From: Isoetes taiwanensis
Lineage: Eukaryota > Streptophyta > Lycopodiopsida > Isoetales > Isoetaceae
Direction of reading: 5' to 3'
Assembly (NCBI GenBank): GCA_021234155.1
Contig: JAJEKV010000079.1
Span: 3,506,261-3,570,260 of the forward strand
Length of the DNA stretch: 64,000 nucleotides
This document shows positions 21,907 through 32,458 of the stretch, piece after piece (within the stretch, counting starts at the first letter, position 1; each line of letters begins with the position of its first letter). The translations under genes and the position numbers were made by a program. Below the pieces are notes generated by a model. It was given only the letters and a program-made list of their open reading frames with translations, did no database searches and was not told the DNA's origin.

Positions 21907-22385
21907 TTGACCCACTGGATCACTCCGTGAATTGGCCCTTGCGTAGGGAATGCAGCGTTCTACGCAGAGTAACCCCAGTCTGCCTCTTCTTTGTAAAAAT
22001 TTGACCAATTGTTGCAAGAAAAGTTGTTAAAATATTTAGAATTAGTTAAATCATGCATTGTACCATCTTAAATTTATCAAAAATATCAAAAGTTGGCCTA
22101 GTTTGACCCACTTGGATCACTCCACGCAAACAAGCCCTGCGTCGAGAATGCAGACCCAATCTGCGCGGAGTAACCCGAGTCACCCATATTTGCACTTTTA
22201 TATGGTAGATTGACATGAGATAAGTTGCTAGATAGCCTAGAAGAGAATCAAACTTGCATTTTAATATCTTATACCTCCCAAAAAAGTTAATTTAGTCAAG
22301 ATTGACCCACTTGGGTCACTCCGCGCAAACAGGCCCTGCGTCGAGAACGCAGACCCATTCTGTGCAGACTAACCCGAGTCGACCA
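21907..22385 (+). repeat. Three ~197-bp tandem repeats with nested dyads
   Basis: The unit core TTGACCCACTTGGATCACTCC starts at 21907, 22103 and 22302 (spacing 196 and 199 bp). Each unit has an outer dyad ACTCCGCGCA..TGCGCGGAGT and an inner one CTGCGT..ACGCAG; the first unit is the most diverged. The AT-rich spacers between cores are also related to each other. The last unit ends about 165 bp upstream of a TATA box at 22547. They sit where enhancer or operator elements would be for the downstream gene pair. Confidence 0.85.
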
Positions 22386-22546
22386 TGTTCGATCCAAATT
22401 TGTCCAACAAACACCTCTACTATGTTTGTTGACTTGTTTTGCTTAGATTTGCACTTCATGTTACCTAGTTCGGACATCTATAGCCCTTAGAGCATAGGTC
22501 TACCCGAGCAAGAAGTCCCGGCATGGAAACCTAGACAACCTTAGTC

Positions 22547-22554
22547 TATAAAAG
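22547..22554 (+). promoter_or_regulatory. TATA box for the ORF1/ORF2 unit
   Basis: TATAAAAG lies 118 bp upstream of the ORF1 ATG. A pyrimidine-rich stretch of about 85-90 bp without ATG follows, as in many plant 5' leaders. The ORF1 start context is CTCAATGGCG, close to the plant optimum AACAATGGC. Function is inferred. Confidence 0.6.
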
Positions 22555-22664
22555 GAGACCTCATTTGACATTTTCTCTTCCCAAGTTTGCTCTTATCCTC
22601 TCTAAGCAATTTTCCAGCTCTTTGTCAATCTTCCCAAGCCATTTTCTACCCCAATCTCAGCTCA

Positions 22665-22823
22665 ATGGCGTCCACAAATTTTGTTGAATGGTACGACAAT
22701 GCGAACCACATCAGTGAGTTCCCAGCAGAGGAGGCCTTCCATGTCTTCGACCATCTGTTTGATCTTCATGCAACCTTGACACGAACACCGTATTATACTG
22801 ACATTGTATGCCAGTATGACTAG
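22665..22823 (+). CDS. ORF1: 52-aa protein of unknown function
   Basis: Begins ATGGCGTCC in a strong plant start context and runs 52 codons to TAG. The protein is acidic and aromatic-rich with no membrane segment or known motif (FVEWYDNANHISEFPAEEAF near the start). It is the first ORF behind a TATA box and a CT-rich leader. Its last 8 bases, ATGACTAG, contain the ATG of ORF2, a stop/start overlap typical of compact genomes. I do not recognise a homologue. It could also be the first exon or first segment of one longer protein. Confidence 0.5.
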   Translation: MASTNFVEWYDNANHISEFPAEEAFHVFDHLFDLHATLTRTPYYTDIVCQYD

Positions 22824-24190
22824 CAAGTCTTACCTTGGGAAGTCAGCCTTCCTCCGAGAGGGGGAAGGGGGTGGGTCTTCTAGGGTCACTAAGTCAAGTC
22901 TTAGATGGGGGATCTAGAGCTAAGAGCCAGTTGTGGGATAGGACGAAGAACATGCATGACTACATGAATTGTAAGACTCATAGGCATTGATATGTCTCAG
23001 CACACGCAGTCTTATCTCTGTTCATGCACTTCAGGGCCATCAACAAGGTGGGGGAGCCTTCCATACAGCCCTTGGACCTCGCACCCCTCAACACGAGGAT
23101 AGATCAGGGCCTCATCCACGAGCTTGATGCCACAAAGTACGTCTACCATGACACATCCTTGGGAGCACTTCAGATCGAGGAGGACTATGAAGAGGAAGGG
23201 GATGACGAACAAAAGGAGAGCAGGCTAGCAGCAAGGATGGAGAGGCGGATAGCAAGGCATGATGAAGATATCAGGAGGGCCAATGAACCACCTATAGGCA
23301 TCATTGCCTTGTCTCCGGTGGTAATCGAAGGGGAGGAGTACCTTTTCGCCAACGACATTCTCCACCTTCCATGCTGCTTAAAAGAAGGGCTCAGGATCAA
23401 CGAGCTCATGGGGCTGATAATGGAAGGGCAGCAGAGGGACCTCATCGACTACTCCTACCAAGAAGTCCCAAGGGAGGTAGCAGAATGGCATTCGTATGCC
23501 GGGGAAACAATGTCAGACATCGCGGAATACAAGTACATAAGGCAGATGTACCACCACAAACCGCCAGTCATTCAGGAGGAGGAGTTCCAAGCAATCCAAA
23601 GCAGGTTGTACAAGCCAGGGAGAGGCCCAAGCTCTAGCCGTCCTGTCCGAGCAAGAAGCATGCGGGAGGGGTCCAACAGCATCAACTTGGACAATGCAAC
23701 CACCATGTAGAGGGACCACGAAGACCTCCTAGCGGTGGATGTCTGTGGTGACGCGGCAAGAAGGAGGGGCACAGGAACAGAGCTGGCAAGACCTCAAAGA
23801 GGGAAGGCCCTTCGATACTATCTTCCGATCTTAAGACAAGGCCAAACGATAGTATTCCATAAGGACTTCAGCCCAAGAGGAGAAGAGTCCCTGGCACTTC
23901 TCATCGCACTTACAGGGTCCGGTCAGCATGCCAAGATAAGGGAGAACACGGATCACATCATCCTCTTCAAGAAATCAGTGGCGCTCTATAGCCTCGACTT
24001 CGCCAGGGGTCACCTTAGGGACACGCCTTTGACAGTAGTGGCGACCATGACACTGCCGCTCCCACCTCCTCAAATGGCTCGAGCGTTAGAAGGTGGGTCA
24101 TCTCGAAACATTCTGTGCAATGTCGGCAAGGGTCTTCGACTCAAGGACGTGAAGAACTTCTTCAAGTTCATGAAGGGCTCTAGACGTTAA
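22816..24190 (+). pseudogene. ORF2: ~457-codon protein of unknown function, broken
   Basis: Starts at the ATG overlapping the ORF1 stop. The frame runs to about 22911, where an extra base in a run of five G shifts it. It then continues in one frame to TAA at 24188-24190, interrupted by TGA near 22988 and TAG at 23708. The body is well composed. It has a Gly-rich N-terminal segment, an Asp/Glu-rich stretch (EEDYEEEGDDEQKE) followed by a basic helix (LAARMERRIARHDEDIRR), then IGIIALSPVVIEGEEYLFAN. The C-terminal domain contains LRYYLPILRQGQTIVFHKDF. No reverse transcriptase, helicase, protease or capsid motif is apparent. Gene order, overlap and promoter suggest a selfish or viral element, but a host gene cannot be excluded. 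The low number of lesions suggests recent inactivation. Confidence 0.55.
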
Positions 24191-24193
24191 ACC

Positions 24194-25435
24194 TTTCCTT
24201 CCTTCTTATGTATTAATATGTACTAAAATATTTTCAATTTTCATGTGCTTTTGTTTACATATATAATATACTAGTTATGGTGCCGGGCGTTGCCGGGCTT
24301 TAGTACAATTTGAAAGGTGATTATTTGATTATTGGCTAGAATAGAGAATGTGGCATTTCTTGTATTTAACATGATGCTAAAAAGGAAGGAAGGTGTGAAT
24401 GTGAGTGTGGGTGTGAGGGGCATTATTTCACGTTTTATGTTGATTTGCTATGTAATAACAATACCAATGAAGATATAAAATAGATGGAAACGTTAAGGAG
24501 ACACTCTTAGCATACTCCATCCCTTGATTGAGGCCTTGACTAAGAAGGATTTTTTTTTCATTGTGAGTTGGAAATATCAATGGTGAGTCTATTAGTTACT
24601 ATACATATGAATTTTGTGTAGCACAAATATTAGATCACATGTCGGCAATTTACTGTGCAACAACAGACTCAATAGATAGATGCATTATCTACAAATGGTG
24701 GCCCAAGTGAGGGAGAAGTTGTCTGAGATTTTGAATGTACATGTAGGATAATCCCAAACTCTAATGTTGCGATGTCTATGGCTTGCAAATGACACTCACC
24801 AAGAGGGGATCTTGTAGATTTTTCCATCTGCATATTACGAAGCATTTATGGTTGAATACACCTCTTTTTGGTTTGAAACAATTTATTGTTCGTATAAGGA
24901 TGAAAGTAAGTCAAAACAATCCATTATTTTTCTTATATAAACATAAGAATATAGTCTATTCCATTGGACCCATATAGGTGCTTAAGGATATATAATAATC
25001 AAGGCATTAACATCTTAACTCTTACCAAGGAAGTTGGAACATAATAAGATCCTGATGCATATCCTTTTGAAATTCATACACATTTTTTGAAGGTGTCGTC
25101 GTAACTTCAAATGTCTAAGATTACAAAAGTTCCTGGCTTCCAAACTGAGATGCTTTTTTTCTTGACAACGTCATGGTAGTGACTGCAAAACATGGAGTTT
25201 AAAGAGGAGGCAAGTAATTGAAAAATGATATCACGTCTCAGATCCATAAGATTAACCGTATAAATTGACTTTTGCAATCGCAAAATATTTTGGGGGTCAT
25301 GAGCTTGTGACGCCATAACACTATGAAAGTTGCCCATGTTCTAAAATAACGTGCATTCATATTATTGAGGATGGTACTTTTATTAGTTTATGTTTTGCAT
25401 GTAACTTAGAAAGGCCTGAAAGGTGTTTTCTTTAT
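24194..25435. other. AT-rich intergenic sequence
   Basis: Near 24279-24300 the GC-rich string GGTGCCGGGCGTTGCCGGGC stands out inside AT-rich DNA after TATACTAGTTAT. It resembles the conserved ends of some plant non-autonomous repeats. A stretch near 24830-24980 could be a very decayed copia RT fragment, but I cannot support it. Nothing else was found. Confidence 0.4.
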
Positions 25436-25439
25436 TGAG

Positions 25440-25672
25440 TTCCCTATGTGATATTATGTGATATTCATATTTCTATTATATTCTATTCTATTCTATTCTA
25501 TTTCTTTATTTTGAAAGCATTTAAATAGACACCTTAGGTCAAAGTAGACCAAAATCCCCATATAGATAGTCTCTTTCAATATAATTCCTTATGTGATATT
25601 ATGTGATATTCATATTTCTTTAATTTGAAAGCATTTAAATAGACACCTTACATATAGATAGTCTCTTTCAAT
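25440..25672 (+). repeat. Direct duplication, 143-bp spacing
   Basis: Unit 1 (25440-25582) and unit 2 (25583-25672) share CTTATGTGATATTATGTGATATTC, then TTTGAAAGCATTTAAATAG and GATAGTCTCTTTCAATATA. Unit 1 carries an extra (TTCTA)n microsatellite and about 30 bp that unit 2 lacks. Confidence 0.85.
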
Positions 25673-25766
25673 ATATATACATGCAATATATTCCATCCAA
25701 TATTCCACCGTATGGTAGCAAATGCCAATCAAATAATGTTCGAGTGACACGATCCAGACCAAATTG

Positions 25767-26607
25767 TCTATGAGTACGGCATATCATCCCCAAACTGATG
25801 GTTAAACGAAGCGTACAAATCGGATTCTATAAGACATACTGAGGAGCTATGTGTGGAACAAGCAATCAAAGAGTTTGCATATAATAGTACCAAGCAAGAA
25901 TCATCACAAATATCCCCTTCATGATTAATTATGGTTATCAATGCTTGACACCAGACACATGCCATAATCCAGTGTCAAAAGTTGAAGTTTCTGAACAAAT
26001 GTTGACAGATATGCATCAGTTAGTCGAAGAAGTTAGAGGATGTCTTTTGGCAGCAAGAAGTCGGCAGAAGAGCTTAGCCGATAAACATAGGACCAAAAGA
26101 GAATTCCAAGTGGGAGATAGTGTTTGGCTCAAGATCAAGGTTAAGCAAGCAAAGCTCCAAATTGGAAATTGTAAGAAGCTTGGTCCAAGATGGGCAGGTC
26201 CATTCAAGATTATAGAGCGGGTAGAAGAGCAAGCCTACAAGCTCGATTTGCCGGGCCATCTAAAAGTGCATAAAGTCTTCCATGTAAGCCTATTGAAGAG
26301 ACACACTCCAAACCCAGAGGAAATCTTGGAGACTCCAACCTTGTTGGAGATGACGGAGGAGCAAATCGAGATAGTTCATGAGTTGATTCTCAATAAGGCA
26401 TTTAAGAAAACAAGAAGGTCTCAGTTCCTGCAATATCTGGTCAAGTGGAAACACTTGCCCATGGAAGATGCGGCGTGGGTATTGAAGCAAGATCTAGAGA
26501 AGCAATACCCGGACTTCATGAAGCAATTTGATGGCCAAGTCATCTCTGAATTGGTCAACGCCAACCTGTCAGGTGCTTTAGCTAAGTTTTGTTATGTCTC
26601 AGTGTAA
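25767..26607 (+). mobile_element. Ty3/gypsy chromovirus fragment (integrase C-terminus, chromodomain)
   Basis: The fragment begins with AYHPQTDG from the end of the integrase core (25780-25800), with stops and a frameshift up to 25920. It then has a clean frame of 228 codons at 25921-26607. This frame shows the integrase C-terminal domain with the GPY/F-type module (VWLKIK, LGPRWAGPFKIIERV, YKLDLPGHLKVHKVFHVSLL) and then a chromodomain-like tail (FLQYLVKWKHLPMEDAAWV). This is the 3' end of a pol gene. Gag, protease, RT, RNase H and most of the integrase are missing, and upstream DNA is unrelated, so the element is 5'-truncated. Confidence 0.92.
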
Positions 26608-26639
26608 GTGCAGGAAGGTGTATGCATTCTAAGCTAGTA

Positions 26640-27276
26640 GAGTGCATACGCAAAGAACTTGAAGTGTAGGCGATGATGAGAAACCCTCTAGGAGCGTTCT
26701 CTAGGCCATCATGCACCAAGAGTGTGCATGATCGGAACAGTCATATATAAGGAGCACAGCATGGTGGGCAATGATGTGATCAGCAGGGGTTCTCTAGCTT
26801 AACCCTCAAGGGCCACGATGTATTGCAGGTGGGCATGACTGAAGGGTTCATGCAGGAGTAGGTACGAGATCCTTGGCGATGAGGAGACCATCACTCGGAT
26901 GATCTCTATGCCACGATGCATGGCACGTGCACATGACCATAAGGGGGTCATGATGAGGTAAATGTGATCGTGCGCGATGATGGGATCGTCTGGGACATTC
27001 TCTAGCTTAAACCCCCAGGGGCATGAGGCATTACGGGCGTACATGATCAAGGGGATCCTATACGAGATAGCACCCGATGATGGGCAATGATGGGATATCG
27101 TCTTAAACGGTCCTTAAGCTCAAATCCTATGGGCCATGATTGAGTGCAAGCTAGTAGGGGTAACCTTGAGCTAGTAGTTCGGCTCAAGGAGGTAATGAGG
27201 GGGGTGGACCCCAAAAACCACAAACTTATTAACTAAACTAACGTAATGTGCTACTTGTGCAGGCCAGTGAAGGGGA
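26640..27276 (+). repeat. Degenerate repeats in the 3' region of the chromovirus fragment
   Basis: Several imperfect units share GATGATGGGAT, TTCTCTAGCTTAA, CC.CAGGGGCATGA and GGGCGTACATGATCA, spaced roughly 120-190 bp. A purine-rich stretch (GGAGGTAATGAGGGG) near 27188-27205 could be the polypurine tract of the gypsy element, but no LTR follows. The copia 5' LTR starts at 27277 instead. Confidence 0.6.
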
Positions 27277-27872
27277 TGTTGGAATTTGAGTAGTGATCAT
27301 CACATGATGGAGTACAGATCGATTATAAGCTCATATACTCTTGGCTATTTAGTCATTACATGAACCATACAGAGTAAACAAGTTATGAAGAACACATATG
27401 CATGTGTCCCATTGAAATATTGGTTGATAAAAGAACATGGGATAAGGTTGATTATACCTTAGAAGGAATCAAATATTGTTAAAATTGCTATTCAGCCGAG
27501 GAGGTTAAGGCATGATTTAAGGGGATGAAACCAATGCTAATGGGGCATACAAGCTAGCATTCACAACCGACTCCAAATCAGTCGGGGTTGCTCAAATATA
27601 AAACTAAGAAGCATGTCGCCCTCTGTCCCATGCATAAGAAGTTGGTTCACCGCCGGTCCCCCGAGTGCTTGGGCTATCGAAAATCAAGTCAGGAAGGTAA
27701 CATTGCTACTGGGATTATTGTTTATCCCATAGCTAATGAGATTTCAAATGATATAAATGATACTTGTTGTATTGTTGGATTCCTAGATACCATTGTGAAC
27801 TTTATATCTAACAATTGATTAAATGTTATCTATATCACAAGTGTAACTGTGTTATCTTGTTATTCTCTAACA
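27277..27872 (+). repeat. copia 5' LTR, 596 bp
   Basis: It starts TGTTGGAAT and ends CTCTAACA directly before the primer-binding site. The first 280 bp match the 3' copy at 32179-32458. TG..CA ends are intact. Confidence 0.9.
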
Positions 27873-27887
27873 TTGGTATCAAAGCAG
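27873..27887 (+). other. Primer-binding site for initiator tRNA-Met
   Basis: TTGGTATCAAAGCAG follows the LTR immediately. TGGTATCA.AGC is complementary to the 3' end of plant initiator tRNA-Met, the usual copia primer. One base differs from the common TGGTATCAGAGC. Confidence 0.9.
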
Positions 27888-27926
27888 GACATACGTAAGC
27901 AGGACCTGACAAAAGGAATCAGTAAT

Positions 27927-28860
27927 ATGTCCAGTCGTTTTGGTGCAATCCTGTTGAGCACAATTGAGGTGTTCAAAGGTGGAGCAGGCTTACAAGTCTG
28001 GAAGGATTCGATCAAGCACATACTTGAAGTTGAAGATCTGTGGGAACTTGTGGATCCAGAGGGTGAAGATGCAGTCTTGAACACCTTATCCAGGTCTGCC
28101 AGTTCAGTAAATATTGTAACTAATTCTGAGAATAACGGTACAGGTGAAGCCAGTACTGCAAGAGCAACTCAAAGAGTTGGAGCAGCAAGGACAGTATATG
28201 CAAAAATCAAAGAAGCTCAGGGGATTGTTTCGTGCAAAGTAAGTCCTACAATTAGACTCAAACTTAGAAACAAGTCACCCAGAGAGATATGGTTATTTCT
28301 GCTGAAACATTATGAAGAAAAGACCTCCTCCCAAATTGACCTACTAGAAAAGAACTCAGATGGTTAATACTGCCAGATGATGGAGATGTCTCTACTTTTT
28401 TTAATGACTTTGACAACATTATAACTGATTTGGAAGGAGCAGGAGTCAGTGTGTCAGATAGAAGTCAGGGCCTCCAAATCTCTAGGGCCATTGTTGACAA
28501 TGATTAGTTAGCTTTGTTCATAAGAAATATGAGTAAAACCCGTGAGAAAGCTGAAAATGTGCTAAGAACAGAATAGGAGCAACAAAAAATAACAAAGGGA
28601 ATTGAAGAATCTGCTGAGATTCTCTATGCTAGAAAAGACAAAGGAAATTGCTTCTATTGCAAAGAAGCAAGGCATTTTAAGAGTGAATGCCCAAAACTCA
28701 AACAAAATGATATTGGCAGCTATAATTGTGGAGGTAAGGGCCATGTAGCAGCCAAGTGCTCCTCATCAAAGGACTATGGTCGAGGTAAAGGGAAAAACAC
28801 TAGAGGACGAAGAAATAATGCATCTAGAGGTCGAGGAGGAGGAAGGGCAGCAGACATACA
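27927..28860 (+). pseudogene. copia gag remnant
   Basis: Starts at an ATG 40 bp after the primer site. The gag core (VFKGGAGLQVWKDSIKHIL, then RLKLRNKSPREIWLFLLKHY) is open to 28367, where a frameshift and stop break it. The other frame continues with FFNDFDNIITDLEGAGVSV, stops near 28505 and 28574, and then two zinc knuckles. The first, CFYCKEARHFKSEC, is an intact CX2CX4HX4C. The second, SYNCGGKGHVAAKC, has lost its first cysteine. An Arg/Gly-rich tail follows. Confidence 0.9.
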
Positions 28861-31800
28861 CATTGCAAAGGAACATGATCAAGAGGAGAAAGAAGGAGAA
28901 GATGAAAACGAGGTACATTGTACATTTTCTATTGTTGATAAATTTGAAGGAGCTAACTCAAATTATGACACCTTTGTAGGACCTGAGAGATCAGTAGTCC
29001 AAACTACTGATCTACTCAAGAACATCAAGAAAGCCTATTCGAAGAGCATTCAAGTAAGAAACGGAGAATTGCAATCGATTGAAGAAAGTGGACTGTTACA
29101 GCTGACAGATTTACATGGAAATGTACTTGATGTGGACATTGTACTTTGTGTTTCAGGCATAATAAAAAATCTGATTTCCATTAGTCAATTGGTTGATTTG
29201 GGTTACAAAGTTAACTTTCATTCCGAAGCATGTAAAATCTATCTAGGGAATGAATTAAAATTCTTGGCAAAGAGATGTGGTAACTTATTTCAACTGGAAG
29301 GATCAAACTATCCAAGTATAAATTCTGTTAACACTTATGATGTTGAACTTTGGCATAATAGGCTAGCACACACAAATTACAACAACACCACCTGTCTCTT
29401 TGGGGCAGTTCTCCTTCTTCCTCACTTGCTTTGTAACATTATCATTCTTTTAATATATCCGGGTCACGGGTTCAACGCCTCGTTGTGAAAGTGGCCATGC
29501 AATGTAAAGTTGGCGGGGGAAGGACCCACTTCAGCAATGTAAAGTGGTGGGGGCAGGACCCATCTGGGTGTGTTGTAAAGAGTCACATGTCCGATAGGAC
29601 GCTACCTTGTGGCGTGACGTTAAAATCTCTTCTTCTTCTTCTTTAATATATTGATGACACAGTTCTTAAAAAAAAGGGGGTGGATAAATTGCACTAATCC
29701 AAAAGGGACAAATTCACATGTGAAGGGTGCATGCTTGGAAAACTAAACAAAGCTACCGCTTGCAAAAAGCAAGACATGAGATTTAAAGAGGTCTTGGAAC
29801 TGATTTACACTGACATGTGTGGTCCGCTGAATGTAAGGAGCAGAAGCAATAAGAGGTACTTTATCTCATTTATAGACGATTACAACCGAATGTGCACTTG
29901 TTACTGACTTGCAAGGAAATCAGAGGCCTTAGTGGCATTCAAGCATTTTGTAGCAATAGTGGAAAGGGAAACAGGAAAAAAGGTAAAATGCATCCGCTCT
30001 GATTGAGGTGGAGAATACCTATCACGCAAGTTTAAACATTTTTGTAATGGCATCAAAAGACAATTGACCTGCAGGAACACTTCCCAGCATAATGGTGTAG
30101 CTGAACGAAGAAACATGACAATAATGGATGCAGTCAGGACAATGATAAAACACTGTGGATTACCAAATAACCTATGGGTGGAAGCCTTGAGAACTGCCAT
30201 TATGATTCAAAACAAGCTACCATTAGCAATAATACAAGGTAATGTTCCACAAAAAATCTGGCCCAATTCTGATGATGACATGAACTTTGACATGTTAAGA
30301 ACATACGGATGTTTAGCATATAGTCACGTGCCTCCAGAGCACAGAAAGAAATTAGACAATAAGGCAGAAATTGGATCTTTGGTTGGCTATGATAGAGAAT
30401 CAAAAGGGTATAGCATATTCAATCCAGAGACTAAGAAGATAGTGATCAGTCGAGATGTGGGGTTTGATGAGAATGTTCTATACAAGCATAGATACCCAAA
30501 AAGGATGACCAAGAATCCAGTGCACACAACTGAAAGACAAGTGCATTTTGATGACGAGTGCCATGATGACAATTCTGATGTACATGAAAACAAGCCCAAA
30601 CAGTGACGACAGACCAGCAATGCATAATAGCAGTCCACAAACTGAGCAAGTAAATGAAAATGCACATTACACTGACAATAACAATAGCAGAGATGATACC
30701 ACAGAAATTGAGCAGCAAAATGATGAGGTTCCAAATGCTGAGGTGCCAGAACCTAAAAGAAAAAGAACCAATGCAAAAAAGTTGCTTGATGACTTGAGAA
30801 TTAATGTGAATGATTATGGCAGAAATGAGCATGGGAAAAGCAAAAGAATAGAGCAGCTGGAGCATACACATGAGCAAATTCTAGCAATCATGGCTGATAC
30901 GGTATTACCGAAAATTTTTCATAATGTGCTGGAAAGTGATGACAAAGAGAAATGGCTTGAGGCCATTAAAGACGAGATGGACTCCTTCACCCAGACCTAT
31001 GAAGTAATGAACTGCCCATCAAATCAGAATGTCATAGGAAGCAAATGGTTATTCAAAATTAAAACAAATGCAGATGGAGGCAGGAGATACAAAGCCTGTC
31101 TTGTAGGCCAAGGGTACACCCAAAAGAGGGAGAAGGACTATGATGAAACTTACTTCCCATAGTAAAGCTAACAAGCTTGAGATTACTACTCACCTTGTCA
31201 AATGCAATGGATTTGGAATTACATCACATGGATGTAAAAACAACATTTTTAAATGGCAGTTTATGGACTGAAACAGTCACCAAGAGAGTGCTATATGTGC
31301 ATGGACAATTTCCTTAGAGAACATGGACTTGAAAAATTAAAGAATGATGGAAACTTGTACAGATTGGAAACGGAGAGGACTCCTTACAGGGCTTTAATGG
31401 GATGTTTACTGTACCTAGCCAACAACACCCGGCCAGATATAGCCTACGTAGTAAACATATTAAGCAGAAGGTGTCATAATCCGAGTAGAGAGCATTGGTT
31501 GGTTGGTAAAAGGGTTTTAAAATATTTGAAAGGAACTATTGATCATGGGATTACATTCAGCAATGATAACTTGACACTTCTTGCATATAGTGATGCTGAT
31601 TGGGGTGGGGATTTGAGCACGCGTAAATCCACTTCAGGTTATGCCATATTTCTTGGAAACAGCCCTATATCATGGAGAAGTAAGAAACAAAAAGCTATAG
31701 CTATGTCTTCTGCTGAGGTAGAGTATGCAGCATCATCACTGGAAGCTAAGGAAGTAACATGGTTGAGAAGGTTCTTAAATGAACTGAACTGTTGTCAAAA

Positions 31801-32079
31801 TGAGCCTACAAAAATTCTAACAGGTAGTCAAAGTTGCATAGCCATTGTGAAGAATCCAGTGGATCACGAGAGAACCAAACATATAGAGCTAAACATATAT
31901 TTTATTAGGGATTTGGCAGCAAAGGGATACATTCAAATGACCTATATCAATACTGTAGAGCAGATCTCGGATAGATTCACCAAGGCCTTAGCTGAAAACA
32001 AATTTATGCAATTCAAAAAGGGACTGAATGTTTCAGAGGAAACTGATGCAAATTTGTGCAGACCAAGACGAGTCTGAAT
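28861..32079 (+). pseudogene. copia pol remnant: protease, integrase, partial RT, RNase H
   Basis: Segments in order are a protease-like end and GAG-pre-integrase (IIKNLISISQLVDLGYKVNF, VELWHNRLAH) up to 29385; a foreign insertion; and then integrase (CEGCMLGK, IYTDMCGPL, FIDDYN) with stops near 29905 and 30003 in place of conserved codons. The integrase end (TSQHNGVAERRNMTIMDAVR) and linker (LRTYGCLAYSHVP) follow. RT starts (GSKWLFKIKTNADGGRRYKA, DYDETYFP) and is cut after TTFLNG. It resumes at YGLKQSPRE, is cut again after GNLYR, and continues at TPYRALMGCLLYLANNTRPD. The YVDD catalytic box lay in the second gap. RNase H is complete in motif order (LAYSDADWGGD, TRKSTSGYAI, AMSSAEVEYAA). Confidence 0.93.
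29459..29641 (+). mobile_element. SINE copy 2, 5'-truncated, inside copia
   Basis: The sequence starts at a B-box-like ACGGGTTCAACGCC and lacks the A-box part. Its 3' half has GATAGGACGCTACCTTGTGG and CGTGACGTTAAAATC with a (CTT)n tail, matching the 3' block of the other two SINEs. It is flanked by the 10-bp direct repeat TTTAATATAT at 29449-29458 and 29642-29651, which looks like a target-site duplication. Confidence 0.75.
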
Positions 32080-32158
32080 ATTATAGAAAAGGGACTGAAT
32101 ATTACAGGGGAAACTGATGCAAATCTGTCCAGACCAAAATGATTCTGAATATAATAGA
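32018..32158 (+). repeat. 71-bp tandem duplication at the copia pol end
   Basis: AAGGGACTGAATGTTTCAGAGG to about 32088 is repeated from 32089 to 32158. Both copies contain GAAACTGATGCAAAT.TGT and CAGACCAA.A. The copy after the stop is part of the 3' UTR. Confidence 0.85.
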
Positions 32159-32165
32159 AGCATGT

Positions 32166-32458
32166 GATGAAGGAGGAATGTTGGAATATGAGTAGTGATC
32201 ATCACATGCTGGAGTACAGATCGATTATAAGATCACATACTCTTGGCTATTTAGTCATTACAGGAACCATACGGAGTAAACACATTATGAAGAACATATA
32301 TGCATGTGTCCCATTGAAATATTGATTGATAAGAGAACATGGGATAAGGTTGATTATACCTTAGGAGGAATCGAATATTGTTAAAATTGCTATTTAGCCG
32401 AGGAGGTTAAGGCATGGTTTAAAGGGACGAAACCAATGCTAATGGGGCACACAAGCTA
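32166..32458 (+). repeat. copia polypurine tract and truncated 3' LTR
   Basis: A purine run GATGAAGGAGGAA ends just before the LTR start TGTTGGAAT at 32179. The LTR follows the 5' copy to about 32458 (GCACACAAGCTA) and then switches to family A repeat with a 2-base overlap (TA). The last ~316 bp of the LTR are missing. Confidence 0.9.

Larger units (their letters stand above)
27277..32458 (+). mobile_element. Ty1/copia LTR retrotransposon, defective
   Basis: A 5.2-kb element in the order LTR, primer-binding site, gag, protease, integrase, RT, RNase H, polypurine tract, LTR, which is the copia order. It is dead. It has stops and frameshifts in gag and integrase, two deletions that remove most of RT including the YVDD box, and an insertion in the GAG-pre-integrase/integrase junction (about 29386-29680). 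The 3' LTR is cut after 280 of 596 bp, where family A repeat begins. The two LTRs differ at roughly one position in fifteen over the shared part, so insertion is old. Target-site duplications cannot be checked because the 3' end is missing. Confidence 0.95.

Noticed and set aside
22665-24190. Pararetrovirus (badnavirus-like) identity for the gene pair, suggested by the stop/start overlap
   Set aside because: No reverse transcriptase, protease, coat zinc finger or movement-protein motif is visible, and no tRNA primer site lies upstream. The identity stays open.
24783-24977. Possible copia RT fragment
   Set aside because: A few residues resemble the region between LYGLKQ and the RT catalytic box, but no run of conserved residues is long enough to support it.
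30387-30877. Long antisense frames rich in Phe, Leu and Cys
   Set aside because: They are complements of the copia integrase/RT coding strand.
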